The notes under the pieces: generated by a model
The model's input: the letters and a program-made list of their open reading frames with translations, nothing else
Databases searched by the model: none
Told to the model about the DNA's origin: nothing
In this document: piece by piece, positions 23,152 to 33,969 of the stretch
How positions within the stretch are numbered: position 1 is the first letter of the stretch
How the letters are laid out: each line of letters begins with the position of its first letter
Position numbers and translations under genes: made by a program
Assembly (NCBI GenBank): GCA_021234155.1
Contig: JAJEKV010000193.1
Location: forward strand, 246,001-310,000
Length of the DNA stretch: 64,000 nt
Origin: Isoetes taiwanensis
Taxonomy: Eukaryota > Streptophyta > Lycopodiopsida > Isoetales > Isoetaceae
Direction: 5' to 3'

Positions 23152-23559
23152 ATTCAAAATTCACAACATCACGCAGATGTTATGATATATTCATTTCTTT
23201 TTTTGAATATCCTAATATACATACCTTTTTCAGACGTTCTTTTGGCCATGCTACAAATGTGCCCACGCTTTCACCAACTGTATCGCCACCGGGATGTCTT
23301 CGTGGAAGAGCCTCATCTTCGTAATTGCAGTTTATAATGGAAATCTTACAGAAACTGTTTCCAAGAGGAACACCATGACACATAGAACTTGGATTCAGAT
23401 CTTCGATTTTACATAATCCTACTCGACGCTTCAAGTTTGCTGTTAAAAGATAGCATTCTTCTCCGACACTGATAAAGAACCAGAATGCTAGAATTGGCAT
23501 TGAGAAAAATAGAGGACGAAGGTGTGCATATTCGGAATGGAATCACACTCACCTTAGTT

Positions 23560-23755
23560 CAGCAGACATCGATTGATCTTGGGATCGATTGATCTTGGGC
23601 GCTCGATCGATCTGATCTTGGGCGCTCTGATCTTGGGCGCTCTTAGGACGATTGATCTTGGGCGCTCTGAGGACGGGTCGCTCAGAGGACGGGTCCATTG
23701 ATTTTGGGCGCTCTGATTGATCTTGGGTCGATTGAGGGCGCTATGATAGTAGGTG
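23560..23755 (+). repeat. Irregular tandem repeat of GATCTTGGGCGCTC
   Basis: Six or more copies of a ~14 bp unit with variants such as TTGATCTTGGG and GAGGACGGGT interspersed. No coding role seen. Confidence 0.8.
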
Positions 23756-24012
23756 GTCAATTAGGTGGTAGTAGATTGCCACATATGCGTTTCTTGAAAA
23801 TAATAATTAATTGTTTTCTTAAAATTGCACTGAAAAGAAAAACACATTTTAAATTTGTAAATGAGTAGGACAGGCAGTTAATTAAGGCGGTATAAATTGA
23901 AAAGGACGCGAATTTGAATTTACGGTTGTAAATCTGACGGCCTAGATTATGAACGCATACATATAAGTTTAAACCAAAACCCCAGTCTCATATTATCCGC
24001 ACTTGCAGTTCT

Positions 24013-25842
24013 ATGGCATTTAGAGGATCTGGCAGCCGCGGCCGAGGCACAGGTATAGGTGGGCAACAGGCCAAAGCACAAATCCAGAGCCTGGAGCTTG
24101 CTGAACAAGCAGAAAGCACAAATCCAGCAAGCGCCTCAGGTATGAATCAGTGTTTTTGTTCTGTAATTTATTTCTGTGTCCTTCTTTTTGTTAGGTTTTT
24201 AGGATTTAGGTTTTTAGGTTTTGTTATTATCCGATAAGAAGCGTATGTCCTCTAATACTTGAGTTCATATGTCCCAAAAATGTATGCAAAGAAATGTTTA
24301 ATGTGTGCATGTTGTTTTTTCTTTTAATGCTGTATGTGCTCTTTCAAGCTTGTATACTTAGTTGAACAGTATTCAGTAGTTAATTGTGTTTTTTATAGTT
24401 AGTTGTGTCCTGAGATGAAGATTCAACTCTTTAAGTTATGGTGTTTATAGTTGTTTGTGCTTTTTATAGTTAGTTGTGTCCTGAGCATTTTGATTCGGAC
24501 AAGACGCCCCTGGCACAGTTTAATTATTTTCTTTGTCCTTAAGGTCACTTCTAAACTGCGCCACGCGCTATTTGTTGCATTTTGATTGGGACAAAACGTG
24601 CCTGGCGCAGTTTCATTTGCTCTGTATTCATATTCAAATCGCGCCAAGCGCGTTTTTGTTGCATATGTTTCGACTTAGCATATATTCTAGCATTAAAAGA
24701 TTAACACATGTGCTGAAATTTTACAGGATCACAGAAGACAATCAAAAGGAGAACCAAGCACAGCGAGACCTCTTCAGCCCAGAAAAAGCAAAGGACAGAT
24801 GAAGATGTTACTGTTATAGACCTGTAGCATGTATTGACGTTAGAGGATACATCTGGAATAATAAAGGCTCAGGTAGAACCTCCATGTCCAGAAGAAGATC
24901 TTACGGAGGGGTCAGAATGGTATGTGGAGATCTTCAAAACTGGTGAGAAGACAGACCTCATATTCATGTCTAGGGTAAGAGAGACTGATCAAATGAAGAA
25001 GCAGGGAATTCTTATCACATGCGAAGTACAGGACGATTCTTTTTGTTCAGTGCTAGTTGAAGTGGGCCAAAAAAATAAGAAGAGCCTAAAGAAGATCAAT
25101 CGATGCAGTTCTAGCTCTTTTAAAGAGACTACATTAAGATCAGACGACATGGCCGATTCCCTCTTTAAATTTGGCTGGAAAGTTGGCGAGCCATTGACTC
25201 CTAAACGAATATGCGAGGGGCTTACAACTGTTCGACGAGCCATTAGCACGAGGCCCCCGGGCAAAGGTCTATGCAAAGGAAGGATAAGGAAGAAGCTAGC
25301 TCTAAAAGTGGAAACTACAGAAGTGACACCAGCCTTACAAGTGACGCGATGACAAGGCCCGAGGCGGTTGGAGGCAATGAGCAAATCGGGAAAAATATGC
25401 CGATTAAGTATCCATTGGGCACGAACTTCACCCATCCAACCCACGTGGATAGGCTTTTCAGTCCACTAAAGCTATTTATGTCGCCAGAAGGTATGACAAG
25501 CAAAGACTCCTTGTAGTGAACAAAGATGATCGAAAATCCGTGGCGGTGCCAATGCCCGCAGATGTAGTGCCGCATCGATACGAACAAAGAAGGTAATCAT
25601 TTGGAGCAAGCTGGAGGACTTCATCGAGAACCCAGACATACATCTTATGATAATAGATGGCCAGCATTCAATAGAGGCCCAGAAATTCTGATCAAGAAGG
25701 CACAGCATACTGGGAATCAGTTGTTCTATAAGCTGTATTCTGTCAAAAACTGCCGGTTCTTGAGCGGCTCAACAACACCTGCCGAGCTAGCCGAAATAAA
25801 CGCACTCCTGAATGACATGGGAAAAACTTTCTTATACAAAAG
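24013..25842 (+). pseudogene. 5' half of decayed multi-exon gene: ParB/DGQHR-like domain
   Basis: Exon 1 (24013-24139) starts ATG GCA and encodes a Gly/Arg-rich tail. A GT-AG intron (24140-24726) joins in frame to exon 2. Exon 2 reads through a Lys-rich stretch to an in-frame TAG at 24825-24827, then ~170 residues, then shifts frame near 25255 and again near 25500, 25585 and 25680. The shifted pieces keep a sensible order: HPTHVDRLFSPLKLFM (near 25430), DKQRLLVVNKDDRK, and MIIDGQHSIEAQK (25647-25685). An H/NPTxVDRL block followed by I-I-D-G-Q-H is reminiscent of ParB/DGQHR-type domains, known from phage and DNA-modification systems. The assignment is tentative. Confidence 0.5.
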
Positions 25843-25904
25843 GTAATTATCTTCCCTTATTTTTCTTTTTTCAGATTTAATCAGCGGCCAGCGCCGATTT
25901 CATA

Positions 25905-26255
25905 TCGATGAAAAATCGCCAGCGTAGCGATTGCCTACTCTAAAAGCAAAGGCTTCCTCGAATGGTAGCCGTTTACAACAAATAAACAAATCGGCGCTGG
26001 CGATTTCATAGTAGAATGCAAATTGCGCCACACGCGATTTGCCTAGTCTGAGGAGACTTGGCTATCCTTGAAGATAGCTGTTTCTCCTCAGGGTAGGCAA
26101 ATCGCGCGTGGCGCAATTTGCATTCTACTATGAAATCGCGTCAGGCGCAGTTTGCTTATTTGACGAGAAACGGCTTCCTACCCAGGAAGCCTTTGCTCTT
26201 TAGAGTTGGCAAATCGCACCCGCGCGATTTGTTTAATATGAAATCGCTACCGGGC
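25905..26255. repeat. Long intronic inverted repeat, arms ~160 bp
   Basis: Within the intron 25843-26320 the two halves pair around a six-base loop at 26067-26072. Landmarks in the left arm (AAAGCAAAGGCTTCCT, TTTCATAGTAGAATGCAAATTG, CTGAGGAGA) recur in inverse order in the right arm. GC palindromes are embedded in both arms. The transcript would form a long double-stranded hairpin. Confidence 0.85.
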
Positions 26256-26320
26256 GATTTTTAAACTAGAAGGATTGTTTGAATTCACGATTATGAAGCT
26301 AACAAAGTTATTCCTTGCAG

Positions 26321-28231
26321 TCCCTATATAGAGCAACTTCGGCATGCTCGGAACCAGTGGATTGAATATGGGAAGCCAATGCCGACTAGACAGGGCCAGT
26401 CCAAAAGCGCTGAATTCAAGTTGCTGGAAAGGACACTTAGTCAGACTATAATATAGGACAAAACCAAGAGCACCAGATCAAAGAAAAAGAAGGAGATGAA
26501 AAAGATGATGCTTCCGAAGAACCAACTGTACCCAAGGATGCCTGCAAGATAGTTTTTTCTTCAGATCCAGTTTGGGAGAAATGGAATGAATTCTGGGATG
26601 CCTACGTGGAGAAGAAGTTGCCCAATTCACAAGGAAGATTTCCTCCTGTTGACACATCAATTTTTGATATCCATATAACAGAGATGAGGAAGGCCCAGGG
26701 ATTGGACGATCAAGAACTGATCTCTGTTCTGGATAGGTTAATCAGAAAGGAAATCCTTTACAAGAAAACCTCAGCAACAAAGGCTATGGAATCATTCGAA
26801 GATGCATGCGACGAGCTGAAAAATATTAGAGTGCTCAAGAAGGCAGTTGGTGAGGAATTACAAAGGCTTATAGGAGAATGGTAGTTGTCAGAGTTAGGAC
26901 TCATGCAAAAATATAACGTATCCAACGACGACCTGAAGAAGTATGTCTTTTGGTCCAAAACTTTGTCAGGCAGCAGAAGTTGAAGAACGTTGCAACCTTA
27001 AAGGGATTCACACTAAAGTTGCATCCGACTTGAAACGAAAAGTCGCGTTGGTGAAGCAGACCCCGGAGACGGAATCCACGTTTTTTTATCAAGTGTCCAC
27101 TGGTTTCAAGTGTGCCTTGCCAGAAGTGGGTGATAGCCGAGGCACCAGATGGTCGCTTGATGACTATAATACGTTCTTCAACATATGCAGTGGTTTCACG
27201 ACGGAGATGAATTACACTATTGTCACTATATGTCCTTCCGACATGTCCTATGCTGCTGCTCTAACTACTGCAAATGAAAATGCGTGAAAGTCATACGACA
27301 GACGATCCTTATAGATGAAAACAAGGACAGTGACTTCAGCACAGCAAGTAAAATTTCTCATGTGCTTATTATTATGATAGCCATGATGGATGATAAGGAA
27401 TATGAAAGGCTTAAGGGAAAACCAGATGGAGACAAACTAGCATGGCAGTGCTATCAGTTAGATGAACGCATCCTGCGAAACGTCTTCTATCTGGAGCAAG
27501 AAGACAAGGGGAAGGGTGTCAAGGTCGTGGAAGAGTTAGAGGAAGAAGACAGTTCTTGTGGACCACATTAAGTATGAGCTCCTAACTTCACATAAGGGGA
27601 AGATAAACAAGAACGGGTTCTCTATGGACCTTTCCCAGTATCTCATTGAAGCATTTTGTCCATTGGGAACAACTTGCTGGGAACTTCACGTTGGAGGTTA
27701 CATCGGTAGAGAAGCTTTGAAGTTAGCAAGGAAATGCCAGAGCGTTGTCTCCGATGATCGAGCCAAAAATTTCTTGGACCTCTTCTTTGAGAAAGTACTA
27801 GAGGAAGCACCTAGGGGACTAATCGGCAGTGCAAAAAGCAAAGCTTCTACCTCTAAGGCCGAAATACCTGCAGATTTGCTTAAAGAACGGGAGAATATGA
27901 GACAGCTATTGGTTGGCACCAACATCATGGATGATACCGAAGAGCAGACAGATCACCAAGTACCTATCGACATGCCTGTGAACATCCTTGACTGTGAAAA
28001 TATAGAACAGGATGAAAATAACAAGGATGATGATAATAACAATAATGATGATGAAGCAGACTCCAAATCTGAAAACACTAGCCATGTTAGCGTAAAGAGT
28101 AATGAACTATCAAGCATAGTTCACACTGTACAGATCTCAACTGATGTGGTTGGTGCTTCTAGCAGACCGGAGACAACTCAGAATAAGGATGCAACGGAAG
28201 AAGACACCACGGGGAATGATGAAGAAGAAAG
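26321..28231 (+). pseudogene. Middle of decayed multi-exon gene: DNA methyltransferase-like region and acidic linker
   Basis: The splice 25842/26321 joins in frame (AG+T). The exon runs through QLRHARNQWIEYG, then after shifts a Lys/Glu-rich helical stretch to 26884, a block 26943-27287 with CALPEVGDSRGTRWSLDDYN, 27284-27571, and 27558-28231. Two blocks recall N4/N6 DNA methylases: the first near a degenerate DPPY position, the second EAFCPLGTTCWELHVGG followed by REALKLARKC, like the glycine-rich cofactor loop that lies C-terminally in permuted enzymes. Key residues are not canonical, so this is a weak call. An Asp/Asn-rich linker (~27980-28220) follows. Frame changes at about 26460, 26900, 27000, 27290 and 27560 make it a pseudogene. 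Confidence 0.45.
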
Positions 28232-28429
28232 GTATCGTGACAATGTTCCTTTTTTTGATATCCATGCATTCTACAAACTACAAGCATATAGAAATCGCGC
28301 CTGGCGCGATTTAGAGTTTCCTAGAGGTCATATTTTAAATTATGTTGACATGCATCATTAATGAAATCGCGCCTGGCGCATTTTCGTTTTCCATTTCTTT
28401 CATCTCATACGTTATTGTTCGCCTTACAG

Positions 28430-29060
28430 AAATGATTCGGCTTCCCCAAAAGTACTGGTCTTTGATTTGAATAGTGTGCTATGTAGAACGTTACCTAAAG
28501 CAACGCTTGAAAAGTCATGGTATGCGCAACAACCATTTGAGACACGTACCAAATATGTTTACCCGCGCCCTTATCTGAAGGAGATGTTGGACCAGGCCTT
28601 CAGTCTGTTTCGTTGTGCAATTTGGTCATCTATGGAGCATAGAAATATACAGGATGTTTTGAAAGTAGTGCCTGAGCTAAATAGAGATTGGGCGTCCATC
28701 TGGGATCAAAGCAAATTTGCTTCATTCACGAACCGTAAAGAACCGACAGGTAAAAAGATATTTGTGAAATGCTTGCGCAACATGATGGATGCCCTAGGTG
28801 TTGAGGATAAGGAAGGCATGATCATGGTGGATGATGATGCTCTAAAGTGTTGCTTCAATCAGTCACAGTCATTGAATCCACCATCCTATCATCCTCAAGA
28901 TTTTGACAAAGATGACTTCCTGCTTCGTTTTGTTAGTGTCTTGCATGAAATAGCTTCAGGAAAAACGGTCGAAGAGATACAAACACTATATCCGCAACTT
29001 GATCGGACAGGGGAAACTGACAGGGACCTTGAGAAAATCGTTCTAGAAAGGGAACTTTTT
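28430..29060 (+). pseudogene. FCP1/NIF-type HAD phosphatase-like exon
   Basis: After a GT-AG intron (28232-28429) that joins in frame to the acidic linker (AG+A), this exon encodes VLVFDLNSVLCRT, YVYPRPYLKEMLDQAF, CAIWSSMEHRNIQDVL and MIMVDDDALKC. These match the DxDxT, R-P-x2-x-E/Q-F, W-(T/S)-x and V-D-D-(S)-x-K blocks of FCP1/NIF phosphatases, which dephosphorylate Ser/Thr such as in the RNA polymerase II tail. The second catalytic Asp of DxD is Asn here, so catalysis may be lost; plant NIF-like relatives with D-x-N exist. This exon itself is open, to about 29058 or beyond (stop at 29274-29276). It is either the C-terminal part of a fusion with the methyltransferase-like region or a separate gene. 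Confidence 0.7.
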
Positions 29061-29331
29061 TTATATATATGTATACAGGAAATACACTTTCCAAAAAGTT
29101 TTGAATATGAAATATACTTTACACCAACCTCTTTCGAATATATATTGTGTTCTTATAGCAGCATTATTGGTTCTGTGTACGTATTGTTTTTTTATATTAT
29201 GTGTATGGTTTGCTATACTTGCAATAATTTGTATCTATATACCGTCAATAATTTAGGTGTGTATAAATATAAATAGATATGCATGAAATTGCCAAACCAT
29301 TGGCTTCGGCCTCCGCCTGCTTCTTGCCATT

Positions 29332-29553
29332 ATGGCACATTCTATTACCTGCAAGATGAACCATGAGGACCTCTGCAGGTGCAGCGAGCTAGAAATAGAA
29401 CTTGAGGACTGGCTGACTGTCGTTGCTATGAATCACGTCCGCTTCTATCCTGATCCCTTTGATGTTGTAATCCATCTTATATGGAATCCAGAGCATGGTT
29501 TGTTCATGATCGACAGGATCTCAGGAGCGCCTGTCGACACTGAATCGGAATAG
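29332..29553 (+). CDS. Unrecognised 73-residue ORF, possibly a last exon
   Basis: An ATG-started frame encodes an acidic, aromatic-rich peptide (IELEDWLTVVAMN, IHLIWNPEHGLFMID). It lies just after the HAD-like exon and is followed by a GC palindrome at 29598, so it fits the same unit. No family recognised. Confidence 0.4.
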   Translation: MAHSITCKMNHEDLCRCSELEIELEDWLTVVAMNHVRFYPDPFDVVIHLIWNPEHGLFMIDRISGAPVDTESE

Positions 29554-29954
29554 TTTTTTAAGTTTATGTTCCATTATAATGCGTTATTTATGCCATGAAA
29601 ATCGCGCCACGCGCGATATGAACCACAAAAATCTCTGTTTTGTAGCAACTTGCTTGTCGTTATTTATTCGTAAAGCACTAAAATTACAATGTATAAATTT
29701 CGTTGTCGTCCGTGATGGTACGAATTAATAAGCAATTTTCTACTTTTTATAATGCCAACATTCTGTCATAATATGGGTCATTTGCATCGAATATTTGAAT
29801 GCCTTTGCATTTTAACACAAAATGCATCTTCCTAACCCGAAAATGAACTCAGTGCAAAAGTGTGGTTAATTCAATATAATGGTCAATAAAAGGCTTATAC
29901 GGCGCGATTTTGGAATAGACATAATCCCAATTTAATTGAATGATGATGGTTGTT

Positions 29955-31326
29955 TGAGATGGACTCATGTTCCATGATGGGCTTCTGTATGTGCCAGATT
30001 GTGCTTCTCGGCTTTGGGTTCTCCAGGCTTGCCATGGTTCACCTATGGCCGAGCACTTCGGAGTAGCCAAGACCCTTGAACTTATTAGTCGAGAGTATTG
30101 GTGGCCGGGGCTTCGTCGCTCGATCGAAGCTTTTATTCGATCCTGTAACATCTACTATCGAGCGAACGTTCCAAGGCATCTTCCTCATGGCCTTCTTTAG
30201 TCACTGCCAATACCAAATGGACCTTGGAAGAGCATTTCTATAAACTTTATTCCGGAGTTGCCAGTCTCTTGGGGTTATGATGCCATCATGGTTGTTGTTG
30301 ATCGTTTCTCTAAGATCGCTCATTTTATTCCCTGCAATGTCACCATCACCAGTGAGGGAACAGTGGATCTTCTTCTTCGTGAAGTAGTCAGACTTCACGG
30401 CTTGCTCGATGCTATCGTCAGCGATCGTGGACCACAGTTCGCCGCAGGTTTTTTGAAGCGGCTTTTGGAGTTATTGCATATCGACCGCTCACTAACATCT
30501 GGTCATCATCCAGAAAGTAATGGGCAGGTGGAGTGCACTAATCAGACTCTGGAGCAATATTTAAGGTGCTTTATCAGTTGTCAGTAGGATGATTGGGTCG
30601 ATTATGTTCCACTAGCTGAGTTTGCCTATAATAACTTCGATTACATGCTTCCACCGGCGGACTCCGTTCTTTCTAAACTCGTCAGCATCCTCATTGGTCC
30701 CTTTAGCGTCAGCCGGGTGACTTCGGTCAATCCTAGTGCCGAAGTCTCGACTTGAAAACTCGAGGCTCTTCAATCGGATCTTGACATCATCTTCACCGAA
30801 AACGTGAACGCTATCGGCATTATGCTAATTTGTATCAGCAGGAAGCTCCTATATTTCACGTTGGTGACCTTTGTCTGGCTTCTTCAGAGGGACCTTCCTA
30901 CCTCACGCCCCTCGCAATAAGCTTGACTATCGTCATTGGTACTTACCGAATCACGGTCGCGGTCGGCAATGTGGCATTCCTACTCGAGCTCCCTCCAGTT
31001 GTTTGGCTTCATCCAGTATTTCATGTTTCTCTATTGGAGCCCTACACAGTCAATACTTTCCCAGATTGCATTCCTTCGCCTCCACCACCAGTAGAAATTG
31101 ATGATCATGAGGAGTTCGAGGTTCGAGAGATTCTGGACTCCAAGTTACTTCGTTGACGATTGTATTACTTTGTCGACTGGGAAGGTTACTCGCCAAGCGA
31201 TAGAACCTGGGAGCCTGCTGAGAATCTGAGTAATGCTCCAGATAAAATTGCGGAGTTTCATCGACATTACCTGGATAAGCCAAGTTTGAGTACTCCGGCC
31301 CCAGCTCCGAGGACTCGTCGCCGTCG
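29955..31326 (+). pseudogene. E1 integrase and chromodomain
   Basis: E1 resumes with the zinc-finger region DGLLYVPDCASRLWVLQACH (H-H-C-C, second half altered to CNIYYRAN), then the core with VDRFSKIAHFIPC, AIVSDRGPQFAAGF and SNGQVECTN (the D-D-E residues). The DNA-binding end VVWLHPVFHVSLLEPY and a chromodomain YFVDWEGYSPSDRTWEPAENL near 31166 follow. Pieces are 29967-30200, 30258-30587, 30830-31156 and 31160-31345 with frameshifts and stops between. The chromodomain places E1 in the chromoviruses. Confidence 0.92.
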
Positions 31327-31340
31327 TAGGAGGGGGATGG
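31327..31340 (+). promoter_or_regulatory. E1 polypurine tract
   Basis: GG AGGAGGGGGATGG-type purine run with one T, ending exactly at the TG of the 3' LTR, the position of the plus-strand primer. Confidence 0.8.
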
Positions 31341-31856
31341 TGTGACAACCATACGGATATTCGTATTATACGAACATTATACTCGTATATATAAAAGATG
31401 GTCGTCACATGGATGCAAAAGGGTAGTTGTCCAGAGCAAGGTTTGAACTCGCAACCTTCCAATTGCAAGTCACACACCTTTGCCAAGTGCCCTACCAATA
31501 CTTATTAAAGACATTTCCTCGTGTTTTTCTCATATGTGGGGCTCTTTCTAGGAGTTCTAAATATTCTAGAACCTACATGCATGCGCGACACTTGGCATGA
31601 TCTCATCCATTGGAGTGGCTCGATCCTGACCGTTGGCCTACATGTATAAGAAGGCATCTCCTTCTTGTCGAACCATTCCGGTTCAACGCCAGTCTTGAGC
31701 CTTCTAGCATCTGTTTCGTGTTCCTGCTTGCATTTGGGCCATTGTACTCTTGATTTCTGTTCATATATCTGATTCTTTGTCGATCTTGGCATATTTCTTC
31801 CGTATTTCTTGCGTATTTTCCGTATATTTTCCTTGTTTTCGCGTAGGTTCATGACA
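31341..31856 (+). repeat. E1 3' LTR
   Basis: 516 bp, TGTGACAACC to ATGACA. Its antisense tRNA-like patch (31431-31505) is better preserved than in the 5' LTR: on the minus strand GCGAG-TTCAAAC-CTTGC forms a perfect T-arm. Confidence 0.95.
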
Positions 31857-31861
31857 GTTGT

Positions 31862-32980
31862 TATATTAAAAAGACTTTTGGACTCTTTGGGCCCTAAGAA
31901 AAACAAACATAGTTAAACTTAGATGAACGAAGTAGATATATGCTCCAATAAGGCCATGTACTATGAAAATGTGGATTTGAGTCCTTGAGCATTAATAGAA
32001 CTTATTAACTATAAAGGAAAGGCTATGACGCAATGGAGCATAGATGCTCTATTCAGTCTTTGTTGGATTTAAACCAACATAAATATCCACGCCATCTGAA
32101 TATCCCTGTCTTGCATTTGTTGAAAGGCATTTGTTAAAACATGGTAAGACCATCCTCTGCATTGCCATGCTGCACACATGATGCAGTAACTGCATTCCAA
32201 ACCAGGTGCATTCCAAACCAGGTGACTGATACAAGTTCAGGAGACTATATACACCCATCTAATTCTGCAAATGTAAAATTTTGGCTGGAATAATGTGCAC
32301 ATGGACAGGCTTGCCGCTTGCCAATTGGCAAACTAGGTGAAATGCTGTCAACTAGGTGAAACCTTGGATGTGCAGGTAGGCTCAGTGTACGCAGATAATA
32401 CAATAGTGTATGGTTTTATGTTTTCAAATAGCATTTGCTGTAAAATTTTACTAGTTCCATCCTGGGCCATGGAAAAAATTAGTGGCTATTGTCTTGGGGG
32501 TCTAGGCAATTTTTATGGCGAATTTTATGGAGGGACATTTTCTTTCGAAAAAACAAGTACTCCATTATTTTTTTAGAATTTAGCCAAACATTTTTTTCTC
32601 TTTTCCTTAAAGAAAAAGGGATTAGCCTTTCTTTATATTACAATATTTATATATTAAATCGTTAATTTATTTTTTGATTGAAGGCCGATATGTATATTTA
32701 TGTATAAATAAGATTACAAAAATTACTTTTTATAGGGAAGTATAGCCCATTCATAAAAGGGTAGGTAAGAAAAGAGTTGTTTTCACTATTCAGATACTGG
32801 CTAAATAACAGAACATGAAGATCAGAGAGTGAGTCCCATATAGGTACCAAACTAGAAGGGGGATCTGAGGTTAAGATTTTTAATCTTTCGACCCCTCCCC
32901 CTGACCATAATAGTAAGGATGCGGAAGATGCACAGGTAGGAATCTGCTTTCGCCATATTGAATCTCCCTTTAGAATCTTT
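31862..32980. other. Intergenic DNA, no gene seen
   Basis: AT-rich. Contains small tandem duplications (CCAAACCAGGTG at about 32197-32222 and AACTAGGTGAAA at about 32330-32360). Confidence 0.45.
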
Positions 32981-32984
32981 GGCT

Positions 32985-33965
32985 TCGCACAATAGAGTTC
33001 TTTTGACATCCGGATTCTGATCATAGCAACAATTGCACAGGCAAGGTTCATTATGCCGATAGATATTCGGAGGGCCGGACACCTTAAGCCATTCCTAGTT
33101 GGTGCTGAGATTGATTCTCTTCCATTTAATTTTCCGCACCAGCATGAAGATAATTCCTGAAACCCAAAGATTAACAGTAAGTACATTTTAAGCTGCAGCA
33201 TTAATCCAATTGATATCATAATTAATCTGCTTAATCACAGCTTCCGGATGCGTAATTTCAAAATTAAAAATGAGGTTATTACGCCCCTTCCAAATCCTCC
33301 ATAACAGGATATAAATCCTCCAATCATTTAGGTTCTCCAGCATAAAGAAGTCCAGAGAGCTCATTGAAAGGAGGTTATAGCCGAATAAATTAGAGGCTAG
33401 ATCGAGCACCCATTCAGACCATATGTAGGTCTTGCAGAGGTGATCTTCATCCTCCCTCTGCCTCAAACACCTAGGGTATACATCAGAGTCGGCCATCTGC
33501 AGCCTATAGCGCTTTGGTTCGTTGCCAACGCTCTATGCCATAATTGCCACATAAAAGACTTAATCTTGGGATAAATTGGACTGGTCCACATAAAGATCAA
33601 ATTCCTGGAGCACCTATCAGCCCCTGTTTGCCATTTGATATGCATGGAGATACTCTGATCTCTCATGAGCTATCTGTAAGCTATCCTGACCGTGAAGCTT
33701 GTTCTACCATTATGATTCCAGTTGAAGTCTTCATTGGACCATCTGCCATGAAGAATCGTGGTACAAATGTTTATATAAGGCTTCACAATTCTCTCCCTCT
33801 TCAGCTAGGGCCAATTCTCGGAAGAGGATGATACCTTGTTCATTGAACAAATCCCTAACGAGATGAATCTCCTTGGTGCTCCAAAGCCTGGCTTGATCTG
33901 GAAAATGACAAGCTAAACACAGAAAAGGATCGTTAGTAATAAGAGCAAGTTCCAAAAAATGGATT
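32985..33965 (-). pseudogene. LINE relic with zf-RVT domain
   Basis: On the minus strand the pieces 33731-33955, 33463-33666, 33188-33496 and 32852-33082 form one degraded C-terminal region of a plant LINE polyprotein. Visible are IKSFMWQLWHRALATNQSA, then CLRQREDEDHLCKTYIWSEWVLDL, the zinc-binding reverse-transcriptase-associated domain (zf-RVT), then LLWRIWKGRNNLIF, as usually follows it. No reverse transcriptase core remains in this stretch. Frameshifts separate the pieces. Confidence 0.75.
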
Positions 33966-33969
33966 GGTC

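Larger units (their letters stand above)
19485..29914. repeat. Dispersed ~22 bp GC palindrome family, about 20 copies
   Basis: Consensus about AAATCGCGCCWGGCGCGATT. Copies lie near 19485, 19538, 19592, 19643, 20132, 20191, 24501, 24554, 24592, 24635, 25884, 25987, 26020, 26098, 26131, 26209, 26240, 28291, 28362, 29598 and a half copy at 29898. All are inside the 17 kb insertion, none in the Helitron at 20241-23005. Almost all sit in introns or spacers of the insertion's genes. Sites keep dyad symmetry while flanks differ. Confidence 0.85.
12926..29945. mobile_element. ~17 kb nested insertion inside E1 pol, multigene, class uncertain
   Basis: E1 coding similarity stops at about 12920 (end of RNase H) and resumes at about 29950 (integrase zinc-finger region), so the DNA between is foreign to E1. 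ATTGAA is present on both sides (12922-12927 and 29935-29940) and could be a short duplication. No terminal inverted repeats were found, and the left end cuts into the transposase-like ORF, so the ends may be eroded or it may be more than one insertion. Cargo: DUF7869-type transposase relic, Tic20 fragment, ORF 19748, Helitron, and a ParB/methyltransferase/HAD-like multi-exon gene. Confidence 0.6.
9132..31856 (+). mobile_element. Element E1: Ty3/gypsy chromovirus LTR retrotransposon, dead, with nested insertion
   Basis: Two LTRs (9132-9646 and 31341-31856) both run from TGTGAC to ATGACA and are flanked by a perfect 5 bp duplication GTTGT at 9127-9131 and 31857-31861. Gene order is gag, protease, reverse transcriptase, RNase H, then after a ~17 kb interruption integrase and chromodomain; this is Ty3/gypsy order with a chromovirus-type C-terminus. 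A polypurine tract precedes the 3' LTR. The bases after the 5' LTR (GTTTAAACCAGAATCCC) do not match the common tRNA-iMet primer site, and I could not assign another primer. All coding parts carry stops or frameshifts. Confidence 0.95.
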
